A stretch of DNA of 64,000 bases, from assembly GCA_964389755.1 (NCBI GenBank), contig CAYMEW010000023.1, forward strand, positions 7,345-71,344. The letters run 5' to 3'. Made by a program: the position numbers and the translations under genes. Each line of letters opens with the position of its first letter. The stretch's first letter is position 1. Under the pieces are notes generated by a model. That model was not told the origin of the DNA, made no database searches, and saw nothing but the letters and a program-made list of their open reading frames with translations. This document shows, piece by piece, positions 52,098 to 60,471 of this stretch. The stretch is from JBBSUQ01 sp964389755 (lineage in GTDB: Bacteria; Bacteroidota; Bacteroidia; Flavobacteriales_D; Crocinitomicaceae).

Positions 52098-53152
52098 GTG
52101 CGTCCGGAATACATTTTTTCATAATAACTGCGATACGCTCCGCTGGTTACTTCGCGCACCCATTCGCGGTTCTCCAGGTACCAGTCCACGGTTTTGTCGA
52201 GACCTTCTTCAAAAGTGAGTGAAGGTTGCCATCCCAGTTCGCGTTCGAGTTTTTGCGCATCGATGGCATAGCGCTGGTCATGCCCTTTGCGATCGCTAAC
52301 GAAACGAATAAGTTTGCGGCTTTCTCCCGGCTCGCGTCCCAGTTTCTTGTCGAGCATGTCACAGAGCAGGTGGACGAGGTTGATATTGGTCCATTCGTTC
52401 AGTCCGCCGATGTTGTAAGATTCTCCGGGCTTTCCGCAGTGAAAGATCAGATCGATCGCGCGCACATGATCCTCAACCCATAGCCAGTCACGGATATTTG
52501 TTCCTTCGCCGTAAACGGGTAGTTCTTTGCGTTCCAGAATGTTGTTGATCATCAGGGGAATCAGTTTTTCCGGGAAATGATGACTTCCGTAATTGTTCGA
52601 GCAATTCGAGATCTTTACGGGTAAGCCGTAGGTATGGAAAAAAGCCCTGACAAAGTGATCGGAAGCTGCTTTGGACGCGGAGTACGGGCTGCGAGGATCG
52701 TAAGCGGTATCTTCGGAAAACAGTCCTTCTTCGCCGAGGCTTCCGTAAACTTCATCCGTACTGACATGATGAAAAACATGTGTTCCGGAAGTCCAGACAT
52801 CCCGCGCATGTTGCAGGAGATTCACTGTTCCAAGTACGTTCGTAGTTACAAAGTCCATCGGACCTTCGATTGAGCGATCCACATGTGATTCGGCGGCAAG
52901 GTGAATGACATCCGTAATGTCGTATTTTTCAAAGACTGCCTTAACATCTGCAGAAGCGGTAATATCTCCTTTTATAAAAACATAGTTCGAAGCGTCGGCT
53001 ACGTCCTCCACATTCCGTAGGTTTCCGGCATACGTGAGTTTATCGAAATTCACGATGCGGTAATGCGGATACTTGCGCACGAACAACCTGACAAGGTGCG
53101 AACCGATAAAGCCCGCACCGCCGGTCACGAGTATGTTTTTTTCAAATTCCAT
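52094..53152 (-). CDS. rfbB: dTDP-glucose 4,6-dehydratase
   Basis: A 352-residue extended SDR enzyme that makes dTDP-4-keto-6-deoxyglucose. NAD motif VTGGAGFIGSHLV, catalytic STDEVYGSLG and YSASKAASDH, and SNNYGSHHFPEKLIP are family hallmarks. rmlA, rmlC and rmlD are absent, so its product may feed a deoxyamino-sugar or rhamnose made elsewhere. One base overlaps the upstream dehydrogenase. Confidence 0.94.
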   Translation of the reverse strand: MEFEKNILVTGGAGFIGSHLVRLFVRKYPHYRIVNFDKLTYAGNLRNVEDVADASNYVFIKGDITASADVKAVFEKYDITDVIHLAAESHVDRSIEGPMDFVTTNVLGTVNLLQHARDVWTSGTHVFHHVSTDEVYGSLGEEGLFSEDTAYDPRSPYSASKAASDHFVRAFFHTYGLPVKISNCSNNYGSHHFPEKLIPLMINNILERKELPVYGEGTNIRDWLWVEDHVRAIDLIFHCGKPGESYNIGGLNEWTNINLVHLLCDMLDKKLGREPGESRKLIRFVSDRKGHDQRYAIDAQKLERELGWQPSLTFEEGLDKTVDWYLENREWVREVTSGAYRSYYEKMYSGRT

Positions 53153-54456
53153 TAAAGGCTCCAGTATTCGAGGTCTTTAATTTTTCCTTTAAAAATTCCT
53201 TTAACATCCACGAAGACGCCTTCGCCGCCCGATAATAAGGCTTTGAACTGATCTTCGGTCATTTCCTGGTATTCTTTGTGATTCACGGCCACGATAACGG
53301 CATCATAATTCCCTGCCGGTTTTTCGGTAAGCGTAACACCGTATTCGTGTTCCATTTCTTCACTCGATGCATGTGGATCTACAAGATCAACCTTTACCTG
53401 GAAAGACTGCAATTCTTTCACCACATCGATCACTTTCGAATTCCGGATATCACTGACATCTTCTTTAAAAGTGGCCCCCATAACGAGTACGCGGGAATCC
53501 TGGATATGCTTGCCACGGGCGAGAATTTTCTTAACGGTTTGTTTCCCGATGTAAAAGCCCATGGAATCATTAACGTAGCGACCGCTTGTAATCACTTTTG
53601 CGTGATAACCGGCCTGTGATGCTTTATGTGTCAGGTAATACGGATCCACGCCGATACAGTGTCCGCCAACCAGCCCCGGGGTGAACTTCAGGAAGTTCCA
53701 CTTGGTTCCTGCTGCGTCGAGCACGTCGTAAGTGTTGATGCCGAGTCGGTTGAAAATGATCGAGAGTTCGTTGATGAGTGCAATGTTGACGTCACGCTGT
53801 GTATTTTCAATGATCTTGGCCGCTTCCGCAACTTTGATGGACGGTGCACGGTGAACGCCGGCTCCAACAACGAGTTCGTAAGTTTTGGCAATGTTTTCCA
53901 GGGAATCCGCACAACAACCGGAAACCACCTTGATCACGTTCTGAAGGGTGTGTTGTTTATCACCCGGGTTAATCCGTTCGGGCGAATAACCGACCATAAA
54001 GTCTTCTTTCCACTTCAGCCCGGAGGTTTCTTCGAGTACCGGGATACAGTCTTCTTCCGTACAACCGGGGTATACCGTGGATTCAAAAACAACGTAATCT
54101 CCTTTTTTAAGTACTTTTCCGACCGTTTTGCTCGCACCGATCAGCGGCGAGAGGTTCGGCAGGTTGGAATCGTCGATCGGTGTGGGCACGGCCACGATGA
54201 AAAACTCCACGTTCTTCATATCTTCCGGATCTGCTGTAAAAGTGATGTCGCAACCTTCAAAGTCTTCCGGCCCGAGTTCGTTGCTCGGGTCGATGTTTCG
54301 CTTCATGAGTTCCACCCGTTCGCGGTTAATATCGAATCCGACTACTTTGATCTTTCGTGCGAACTCCAGCGCGATGGGAAGGCCGACATATCCGAGGCCA
54401 ATCACGGCCAGGCTTGCTTCTTTATCAATAAGCCTTTGATAAATTGAGTTGTTCAT
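53152..54456 (-). CDS. UDP-N-acetyl-hexosamine 6-dehydrogenase (WbpA/TviB-like)
   Basis: A 434-residue UDP-sugar dehydrogenase. NAD motif GLGYVGLPIALEFA, VAVPTPID, ESTVYPGCTEE, YSPERINPGD, the catalytic Cys in GGHCIGVDPYYL, and VMGATFKEDVSDIRNSK. This is the WbpA/WbpO/TviB/WecC subgroup acting on UDP-GlcNAc (or GalNAc/ManNAc); the WbpA-like neighbours favour UDP-GlcNAc to UDP-GlcNAcA. It overlaps the oxidoreductase gene by 32 bp. Confidence 0.88.
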   Translation of the reverse strand: MNNSIYQRLIDKEASLAVIGLGYVGLPIALEFARKIKVVGFDINRERVELMKRNIDPSNELGPEDFEGCDITFTADPEDMKNVEFFIVAVPTPIDDSNLPNLSPLIGASKTVGKVLKKGDYVVFESTVYPGCTEEDCIPVLEETSGLKWKEDFMVGYSPERINPGDKQHTLQNVIKVVSGCCADSLENIAKTYELVVGAGVHRAPSIKVAEAAKIIENTQRDVNIALINELSIIFNRLGINTYDVLDAAGTKWNFLKFTPGLVGGHCIGVDPYYLTHKASQAGYHAKVITSGRYVNDSMGFYIGKQTVKKILARGKHIQDSRVLVMGATFKEDVSDIRNSKVIDVVKELQSFQVKVDLVDPHASSEEMEHEYGVTLTEKPAGNYDAVIVAVNHKEYQEMTEDQFKALLSGGEGVFVDVKGIFKGKIKDLEYWSL

Positions 54457-55474
54457 TTCTGACTTTGTAAATTCGTTCTATAATTTCCACCACTTTGAGT
54501 CCTTCGAGGGCATTCGTGGTTGCTGTTGTACGCCCTTTCAGGGTATCGATCACATTCCTGATCACGTAATTGTGATTGGCTGCCGAACCTTTGTAAGGAC
54601 CATAATCATTTGCAGGATTAGAAGCTTTCAGTACCGGCATTTCGTAATCCGGAATATTGCATACTTCGACTTCGTTCATGTATTGTCCGCCGATCTTAAC
54701 ACTTCCCCGGCTACCGATGATCGTGATGGAACTTTCGAGGTTTTGATCGGCCACAGCGGTCGAATAGTTGATCGCTCCCATTCCGCCGTTTATAAAATCG
54801 AAACTTACGAACCCGGAATCTTCAAAATCGGTGGAGTCCTGGTGCGCAAAATCGCGAAAACGGCCCTGGATGTTGTCAATGTCGCCGAACAGCCAGTACA
54901 TAATATCAATAAAATGGGAGAATTGCGTAAACAAAGTACCACCGTCGAGGTCAGCCGTTCCTTTCCAGCCTCCGGCTTTGTAATAACGGGCATCCCGGTT
55001 CCAGTAGCAATTGAGCTGTACCATGTAAATGTCACCGAGCAAGCCGTCCTCAACCACGGACTTGATCCATTCGGAAGGGGGAGAATAGCGGTTCTGCATT
55101 ACGCAGAAAACATTTCGGGACATTTGCAGTGATTTAAAGATCACTTTTTCGCAGTTGTCTTTGGAAAGCCCCATCGGTTTTTCGCACACCACGTGGTGGC
55201 GGTGTTCCAGTGCTTCGATGCTCTGCATGGCGTGCAGTCCGTTTGGTGTACACACGTTCACCACGTCGAATTCCAGCCCGGAATCGTATAATTCCCGCTG
55301 TGTTGAAAAGAAAGGTACGTCGAAGTCTTCCGCGCCGCACTCAGCCTTACTGCGAACATCGACCAGTGCTACGAGTTCCGCTTCTTCTTCGCGGCGGATC
55401 ATTTCAGCATGGCGTTTGCCGATGTGCCCGGCGCCGATCACTGCAAAGCGTATTTTTTTATCCTGCTGACTCAT
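54425..55474 (-). CDS. Gfo/Idh/MocA oxidoreductase (WbpB/WlbA-like)
   Basis: A 349-residue NAD-dependent oxidoreductase: nucleotide motif GAGHIGKRH, VVCEKPMG, NRYSPP and DGGTLFTQFSHFIDI. WbpB/WlbA oxidises carbon 3 of UDP-GlcNAcA before transamination. The gene order with a WbpE-like aminotransferase and WbpD-like acetyltransferase supports this role. It overlaps the acetyltransferase start by 4 bp and its 3' end runs 32 bp into the dehydrogenase gene. Confidence 0.85.
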   Translation of the reverse strand: MSQQDKKIRFAVIGAGHIGKRHAEMIRREEEAELVALVDVRSKAECGAEDFDVPFFSTQRELYDSGLEFDVVNVCTPNGLHAMQSIEALEHRHHVVCEKPMGLSKDNCEKVIFKSLQMSRNVFCVMQNRYSPPSEWIKSVVEDGLLGDIYMVQLNCYWNRDARYYKAGGWKGTADLDGGTLFTQFSHFIDIMYWLFGDIDNIQGRFRDFAHQDSTDFEDSGFVSFDFINGGMGAINYSTAVADQNLESSITIIGSRGSVKIGGQYMNEVEVCNIPDYEMPVLKASNPANDYGPYKGSAANHNYVIRNVIDTLKGRTTATTNALEGLKVVEIIERIYKVRNEQLNLSKAY

Positions 55475-56046
55475 TTCAGTCGCGTTACTTTATGATTGCT
55501 TAATGTATATTTTTCACCGCTTTCCGGGCAAACCGCCTCTCCCTGTTCATCAAAGGAAAGCCGGTGACCGTATTCACTCATCCAGCCTGTCTGTCGCGCC
55601 GGGTTCCCGACAACCAGTGCGTACGCCGGAACTTCTTTGGTAACCACGGCTCCTGCACCGATAAAGGCAAATTTTCCAATGTCGTGACCACAAACGATCG
55701 TGGCATTTGCCCCGATACTCGCTCCTTTGCCTACATGTGTACGGGCATATTCGTTTTTCCGGTTCACGGCACTGCGCGGATTGATCACGTTCGTAAAAAC
55801 CATCGACGGTCCTAAAAATACGTCGTCTTCCACGATCACACCGGTATAGATCGAAACGTTATTTTGCACCTTGACGTTGCGTCCGAGTACCACATCCGGT
55901 GAAACCACAACGTTCTGACCGATGTTGCAGCCTTCCCCGATCGTGCACCCGGGCATGATGTGCGAGAAATGCCAGATCTTCGTTCCCCGGCCAATGGTGC
56001 AGCCGGCATCGATCACAGCCGTTTCATGTGCGAAAAAGTCACTCAT
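55471..56046 (-). CDS. Hexapeptide N-acetyltransferase (WbpD/WlbB-like)
   Basis: A 191-residue left-handed beta-helix acyltransferase with repeated hexapeptides (IGRGTKIW, IGEGCNIGQN, LGRNVKVQNN, VEDDVFLGPSMVFTNVINPR). WbpD/WlbB acetylates the 3-amino group of UDP-2-acetamido-3-amino-glucuronate. The phrase FTNVINPR and catalytic His-containing HIMPGC/CGHDIGK fit. Overlaps both neighbours by 4 bp. Confidence 0.88.
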   Translation of the reverse strand: MSDFFAHETAVIDAGCTIGRGTKIWHFSHIMPGCTIGEGCNIGQNVVVSPDVVLGRNVKVQNNVSIYTGVIVEDDVFLGPSMVFTNVINPRSAVNRKNEYARTHVGKGASIGANATIVCGHDIGKFAFIGAGAVVTKEVPAYALVVGNPARQTGWMSEYGHRLSFDEQGEAVCPESGEKYTLSNHKVTRLK

Positions 56047-57038
56047 CGCTTGATATAGTTTTCAAAATCATTGTGTTCCTTCGTGTGAAGTTCTTCCTGT
56101 GAAAGGCCTTTGAAATATGCATATGTGCGTTCCAGCCCTTCCCGCCGGCCTACTTTCGGCTCCCAACCCAGTAACTGGCGGGCGCGCGTAATATCCGGCT
56201 GACGCTGTTTCGGATCATCTGCCGGCAAGGGTTTGTAAACGACTTTCTGGTCAGTTCCTGTAAGGCGGATCACTTCTTCTGCAAACTCACCGATCGTGAT
56301 CTCGTCCGGGTTCCCGATATTCACAGGGTACGCATAGTCCGAGTGCAACAGGCGCACAATCCCTTCGATGAGGTCGTCGACATAGCAGAATGAGCGGGTC
56401 TGGCTTCCGTCACCGAAAACCGTGAGGTCCTCACCGCGAAGTGCCTGCCCGATAAAAGCGGGAAGAACCCGGCCGTCGTTGAGGCGCATGCGCGGACCGT
56501 AAGTATTGAAAATGCGTACAATGCGCGTCTCGATCCCGTGAAAAGTATGGTAGGCCATCGTCATCGCTTCCTGGAAACGCTTGGCTTCGTCGTAAACTCC
56601 GCGTGGTCCTACCGGGTTTACATTTCCCCAGTAATCTTCCGTTTGCGGATGCACGGTCGGATCTCCGTAAACTTCGGAGGTCGAAGCGATCAGCACCCGT
56701 GCGTTCTTCGCGCGCGCCAGTCCGAGGCAATTGTGAATACCCAGTGATCCTACTTTCAGTGTCTGGATCGGGATCTTCAGGTAATCGATCGGGCTGGCAG
56801 GAGACGCAAAATGCAGGATGTAATCGAGCGGGCCGGAGATGTGAATGTGACGCGATACGTCGTGATTGTGAAACTGGAAATTCTCCAGCGGCATCAAATG
56901 CTCGATGTTGGACAGGCGCCCGGTAATCAGGTTATCCATGGCAATCACGTCGTAACCGTCCTTTACGAAACGATCACAGAGGTGCGAACCCAGGAAACCG
57001 GCTGCTCCGGTGATCAATATGCGTTTTTGAGCACTCAT
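56043..57038 (-). CDS. UDP-glucuronate decarboxylase-like SDR (UDP-xylose synthase)
   Basis: A 331-residue extended SDR. GAAGFLGSHLCDRF, STSEVYGDPTVHPQ, YDEAKRFQEA (catalytic Tyr/Lys), RIFNTYGPRM and NIGNPDEITIGEFA are strongly UXS-like. It would convert UDP-glucuronate (from the adjacent ugd) to UDP-xylose. Start taken at 57038; an alternative ATG at 57047 would overlap the upstream stop by 8 bp. Confidence 0.88.
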   Translation of the reverse strand: MSAQKRILITGAAGFLGSHLCDRFVKDGYDVIAMDNLITGRLSNIEHLMPLENFQFHNHDVSRHIHISGPLDYILHFASPASPIDYLKIPIQTLKVGSLGIHNCLGLARAKNARVLIASTSEVYGDPTVHPQTEDYWGNVNPVGPRGVYDEAKRFQEAMTMAYHTFHGIETRIVRIFNTYGPRMRLNDGRVLPAFIGQALRGEDLTVFGDGSQTRSFCYVDDLIEGIVRLLHSDYAYPVNIGNPDEITIGEFAEEVIRLTGTDQKVVYKPLPADDPKQRQPDITRARQLLGWEPKVGRREGLERTYAYFKGLSQEELHTKEHNDFENYIKR

Positions 57039-57039
57039 A

Positions 57040-58365
57040 TCAGGCATTCACGGTATTTAAAATGGTACGTCTTCCGATGGAATTATAATAAAATCCGATT
57101 TGTTCCATCTGGTCGAGTTCGTAGATATTACGTCCGTCAAAAATGGCAGGGTTTCGCAGCTTTTCTTTCATTTTTGCGAAATCGGGATTGCGGAACGCAG
57201 ACCACTCGGTGGCAATGATGAGCGCATCGGCATTTTCCAGGGCATCATACTGGTTTTCGGCATAAATGATGCGGTCTCCAACCTGTTCGCGTACGTTATC
57301 CATCGCTTCGGGATCGAAGGCCGATACACTGGCACCTGCATCGAGCAATTTTCGGATCAGGTAAAGCGCGGAAGCTTCGCGGATATCATCGGTGTCCGGC
57401 TTGAAGGCAAGTCCCCACAGTGCGAAACGCATGCCTTTCAGATCGCCGTAATAAGCGAGCAGTTTGTCGAAAATGCGCGTTTTCTGCGTTTCGTTCACTC
57501 CGAGTACGCTGCGGATGATCTCAAAATTATAATCGTATTGCATGCCGCTTTTCAGCAGTGCGCTAACGTCCTTCGGGAAACAACTTCCCCCGAAGCCGAT
57601 CCCGGGGTAGAGGAATTTGTGCCCGATCCGGGAGTCCGAACCGATTCCCATGCGTACGAGATCCACGTCGGCACCTACTTTTTCACAGAAGTTCGCGATC
57701 TCGTTCATGAAGGTGATCTTTGTTGCCAGGAAAGAGTTGGCGGCATACTTCGTAAGCTCTGCCGATTTTTCATCCATGACGATCAGCGGATGCCCGTCGC
57801 GAATGAAAGGTTTGTAAAGTTCTTCCATGATGCGGATCGCTTTCGGGTCGGAAGCACCGATCACCACGCGGTCCGGGTTGAGAAAATCGTCCACTGCAAA
57901 ACCTTCGCGCAGGAACTCGGGGTTTGATACCACGGCGAAGTCCACGGAAGCATTGCGTGCGATCTCCGCACTTACTTTTTCAGCAGTTCCCACAGGCACG
58001 GTCGATTTATCGACGATTACTTTGTAGGAGTCCATCAGTGTTCCGAGTTGCGAAGCCACTCCGAGTACGTAACTCAGGTCGGCACTACCGTCTTCACCCG
58101 GAGGTGTCGGAAGTGCGAGGAAGATGATCTCCGCAAAGTCAACGGCTTCGGACAGGGAAGTTGTGAAATGAATGCGTCCTTCTTTGATGTTGCGTTCGAA
58201 GAGGACGTCGAGGTGCGGTTCGTAGATCGGCACTTCTCCGCGACGCATTTGCTCGATCTTGGCTTCGTTGATGTCGACACAAAGTACCTGGTTCCCGGTT
58301 TCTGCAAAGCAGGTTCCCGTTACAAGTCCGACGTATCCGCTACCGACTACGGCAATTTTTTTCAT
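57040..58365 (-). CDS. ugd: UDP-glucose 6-dehydrogenase
   Basis: A 441-residue two-fold NAD-dependent enzyme producing UDP-glucuronate: GSGYVGLVTGTCFAE, VDKSTVPVGTAEKV, SNPEFLREGFAVDDFLNPDR, catalytic Cys in GFGGSCFPKDV, and GLAFKPDTDDIREASAL. It supplies the UXS-like enzyme encoded next. Six bases separate it from the aminotransferase. Confidence 0.95.
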   Translation of the reverse strand: MKKIAVVGSGYVGLVTGTCFAETGNQVLCVDINEAKIEQMRRGEVPIYEPHLDVLFERNIKEGRIHFTTSLSEAVDFAEIIFLALPTPPGEDGSADLSYVLGVASQLGTLMDSYKVIVDKSTVPVGTAEKVSAEIARNASVDFAVVSNPEFLREGFAVDDFLNPDRVVIGASDPKAIRIMEELYKPFIRDGHPLIVMDEKSAELTKYAANSFLATKITFMNEIANFCEKVGADVDLVRMGIGSDSRIGHKFLYPGIGFGGSCFPKDVSALLKSGMQYDYNFEIIRSVLGVNETQKTRIFDKLLAYYGDLKGMRFALWGLAFKPDTDDIREASALYLIRKLLDAGASVSAFDPEAMDNVREQVGDRIIYAENQYDALENADALIIATEWSAFRNPDFAKMKEKLRNPAIFDGRNIYELDQMEQIGFYYNSIGRRTILNTVNA

Positions 58366-58371
58366 GGTTCG

Positions 58372-59499
58372 TTATTTGAGATACGAAGCTACGGCCTCGC
58401 AAATGGTTGTCAATTGTTCTTCGTCCAGTTCCGTATGGATCGGCAGGGAAATCACCCGTTCGGTTAGCCAGTCTGTAACCGGCAGATCTGTTGCGGCACT
58501 TCCGAAGTGATCGAACATTTTCTGGCGGTGCGCCGGAACCGGGTAATAGATCATCGAAGGAATTCCTTTGTCTGCCAGGTACGCGTTGAGTCCGTCGCGA
58601 TCCACGCCTTCCAGGGTCAGCGTATACTGGTGGAACACATGTTTGGAGTTGAGGGCACGCACCGGCGTTTTGATCTGCGGGTAATCCGCAAAGAAACGGT
58701 CGTAAAAATCGGCGGCCGCGCGGCGTGCTTCATTGTAGCTGTCGAGTTCGCGCAGTTTAATGCGCAATACAGCTGCCTGAATGCTGTCCAGTCGCGAATT
58801 ACATCCTACGACATCGTGGTAATAGCGCTTGCTTTGCCCGTGGTTGGCGATCATGCGCATTTTTGCGGCCAGTTCGTCGTCATTCGTGCAAATGGCACCA
58901 CCGTCTCCGTAGCAACCGAGGTTCTTCGACGGGAAAAAAGAAGTACAGCCGATGTGACCGATAGTTCCTGTCTTTGAGATCTTTGTATCCGTATGGTAAT
59001 AGTCGCAACCGATGGCCTGCGCATTGTCTTCCACGACGTACAGTCCGTGTTTTTCAGCAAGCGCCATCAGTTCGTTCATCGCGCAGGCCTGTCCGTACAG
59101 GTGCACCGGAACGATCGCTTTGGTTTTCGGCGTAATGGCTTCCTCGATCTTATTGACATCCATGCAAAAGGTGTCTTTGTCCACCTCTACGAAAACGGGC
59201 TTCAGACCCAGTAAGGCGATCACTTCGACCGTGGCAATGTACGTGAAAGAAGGTGTGATGACCTCGTCACCGGGCTTCAGATCAAGTGCCATCATCGCGA
59301 TTTGAAGCGCATCCGTACCGTTGGCACAGGGAATCACGTGTTTAACCCCGAGGTATTCCTCCAGTTCCTGTTGAAATGAAGTTACCTCCGGACCATTGAT
59401 AAACTGGGCTTTTTCCACTACACCAAGGATGGCAGAATCGATGGCAGGTTTTATTTTGTCGTATTGGCTGATCAGATCAACCATTTGAATTTTCTTCAT
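58372..59499 (-). CDS. DegT/DnrJ/EryC1-type aminotransferase (WbpE/WlbC-like)
   Basis: A 375-residue PLP enzyme of the sugar aminotransferase family. PLP Lys in TSFFPSKNLGCYGDGG, GTDALQIAMMAL, TPSFTYIATVEVIALLG and VPVHLYGQ are clear. WbpE/WlbC transaminate UDP-3-keto-GlcNAcA. It is the first gene of the eight-gene operon; a candidate -7 box (TATCTTTA, one mismatch) lies upstream at 59540-59547 on the minus strand. The start at 59499 follows family length. Confidence 0.9.
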   Translation of the reverse strand: MKKIQMVDLISQYDKIKPAIDSAILGVVEKAQFINGPEVTSFQQELEEYLGVKHVIPCANGTDALQIAMMALDLKPGDEVITPSFTYIATVEVIALLGLKPVFVEVDKDTFCMDVNKIEEAITPKTKAIVPVHLYGQACAMNELMALAEKHGLYVVEDNAQAIGCDYYHTDTKISKTGTIGHIGCTSFFPSKNLGCYGDGGAICTNDDELAAKMRMIANHGQSKRYYHDVVGCNSRLDSIQAAVLRIKLRELDSYNEARRAAADFYDRFFADYPQIKTPVRALNSKHVFHQYTLTLEGVDRDGLNAYLADKGIPSMIYYPVPAHRQKMFDHFGSAATDLPVTDWLTERVISLPIHTELDEEQLTTICEAVASYLK

Positions 59500-59691
59500 A
59501 GAGAAGTTGTTTTTTGCGAACGCAGATTCAAATAAGCGGTAAAGATAAAAAAGTCTTGCCACATGTTATTCAATGCCGTACCCGATTTGTTAAAATTAAA
59601 GCAGTTAATGGAAGTTCCCCGCGTGTAAGCGGCAGCGATTTTTGAATAAACGGGCCCGCCTTTTTAGTGCCGCGGATACGAGAAACGAAAA

Positions 59692-59712
59692 AATGACGTT
59701 AAATTTGTCATT
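59692..59712. promoter_or_regulatory. Inverted repeat and -7 box before the barrel-waaA genes
   Basis: aatgac and gtcatt form a 6-9-6 inverted repeat ending at the base before the ATG (59713). The exact -7 sequence TAAATTTG (59700-59707) lies inside it, so a protein bound here would compete with RNA polymerase. Confidence 0.4.
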
Positions 59713-60471
59713 ATGTTGAGAACTTTACTTCTGTCCACGCTCTTACTGGCAGCTTTCGGACTTCGCGCGCAGCGCAACGTGAGCGACTCGATCATCGGTA
59801 CGCCCTGGATCGCGATTCATTACGGCGGAAACTGGACGGGCGGAGACCTGAAGGATCGCTACGGTTACATCAACCACATCGGGATGCTAGGAGGTTATAA
59901 AACGGATAAGAACTGGTTCTTCGGTATTGACGGGAACTTTATGGCCGGAACCAGTACGAATTTCCCCGGGATCTTCGATCATCTGCGTGACAGTAAAGGA
60001 AATATCACAGACATCAACGGAGACATCGGGAAAGTATACATTTACAGTCGTGGTTTCAACGTAAACCTTGCTATCGGGAAGGTGTTCCCGATCCTCAGCC
60101 CGAACCCGAATTCCGGGATCTTCGTACACGGGGGCATCGGGATTCTCATGCACAAGCTACGCATCGAAACGCAGGACCAGGTAATCCCACAACTTGAACT
60201 CGATTACCGCAAGGGCTACGACCGCCTCACGATCGGGCCGAACCTGCATCAGTTTATCGGTTATGCCTACATGGCTAATCGCGGCGTACTCAATTTCTAC
60301 GGCGGTTTTTACATCCAGGAAGGTTTTACAAAAAATCAGCGCACCATCTTTTTCGATCAGCCCGATCAGCCGGTGCCCACGAACACGCGTTTCGACTTGC
60401 AATACGGATTTAAAGTGGGCTGGTTTATCCCGATCTATCGCCGCAAACCGAAAGAATTCTACTTTGACTGA
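59713..60471 (+). CDS. Outer-membrane beta-barrel protein coupled to waaA
   Basis: A 252-residue exported protein (signal peptide, cleavage after LRAQ near residue 20). The mature part has alternating hydrophobic strands (IAIHYGGNWTGGDL, GMLGGYKTDKNWFFGIDGNFM, FDLQYGFKVGWFIPIY), as in a small outer-membrane barrel. Its stop overlaps the waaA start by one base (TGATG), a tight link to LPS core synthesis. Function unknown; possibly LPS-related. Confidence 0.75.
   Translation: MLRTLLLSTLLLAAFGLRAQRNVSDSIIGTPWIAIHYGGNWTGGDLKDRYGYINHIGMLGGYKTDKNWFFGIDGNFMAGTSTNFPGIFDHLRDSKGNITDINGDIGKVYIYSRGFNVNLAIGKVFPILSPNPNSGIFVHGGIGILMHKLRIETQDQVIPQLELDYRKGYDRLTIGPNLHQFIGYAYMANRGVLNFYGGFYIQEGFTKNQRTIFFDQPDQPVPTNTRFDLQYGFKVGWFIPIYRRKPKEFYFD

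Noticed and set aside
53626..54447. 273-codon plus-strand frame opposite the UDP-sugar dehydrogenase
   Set aside because: Antisense shadow of a conserved enzyme; no start context or known motif.
57100..57927. 275-codon plus-strand frame opposite ugd
   Set aside because: Antisense to ugd motifs; composition typical of a shadow frame.
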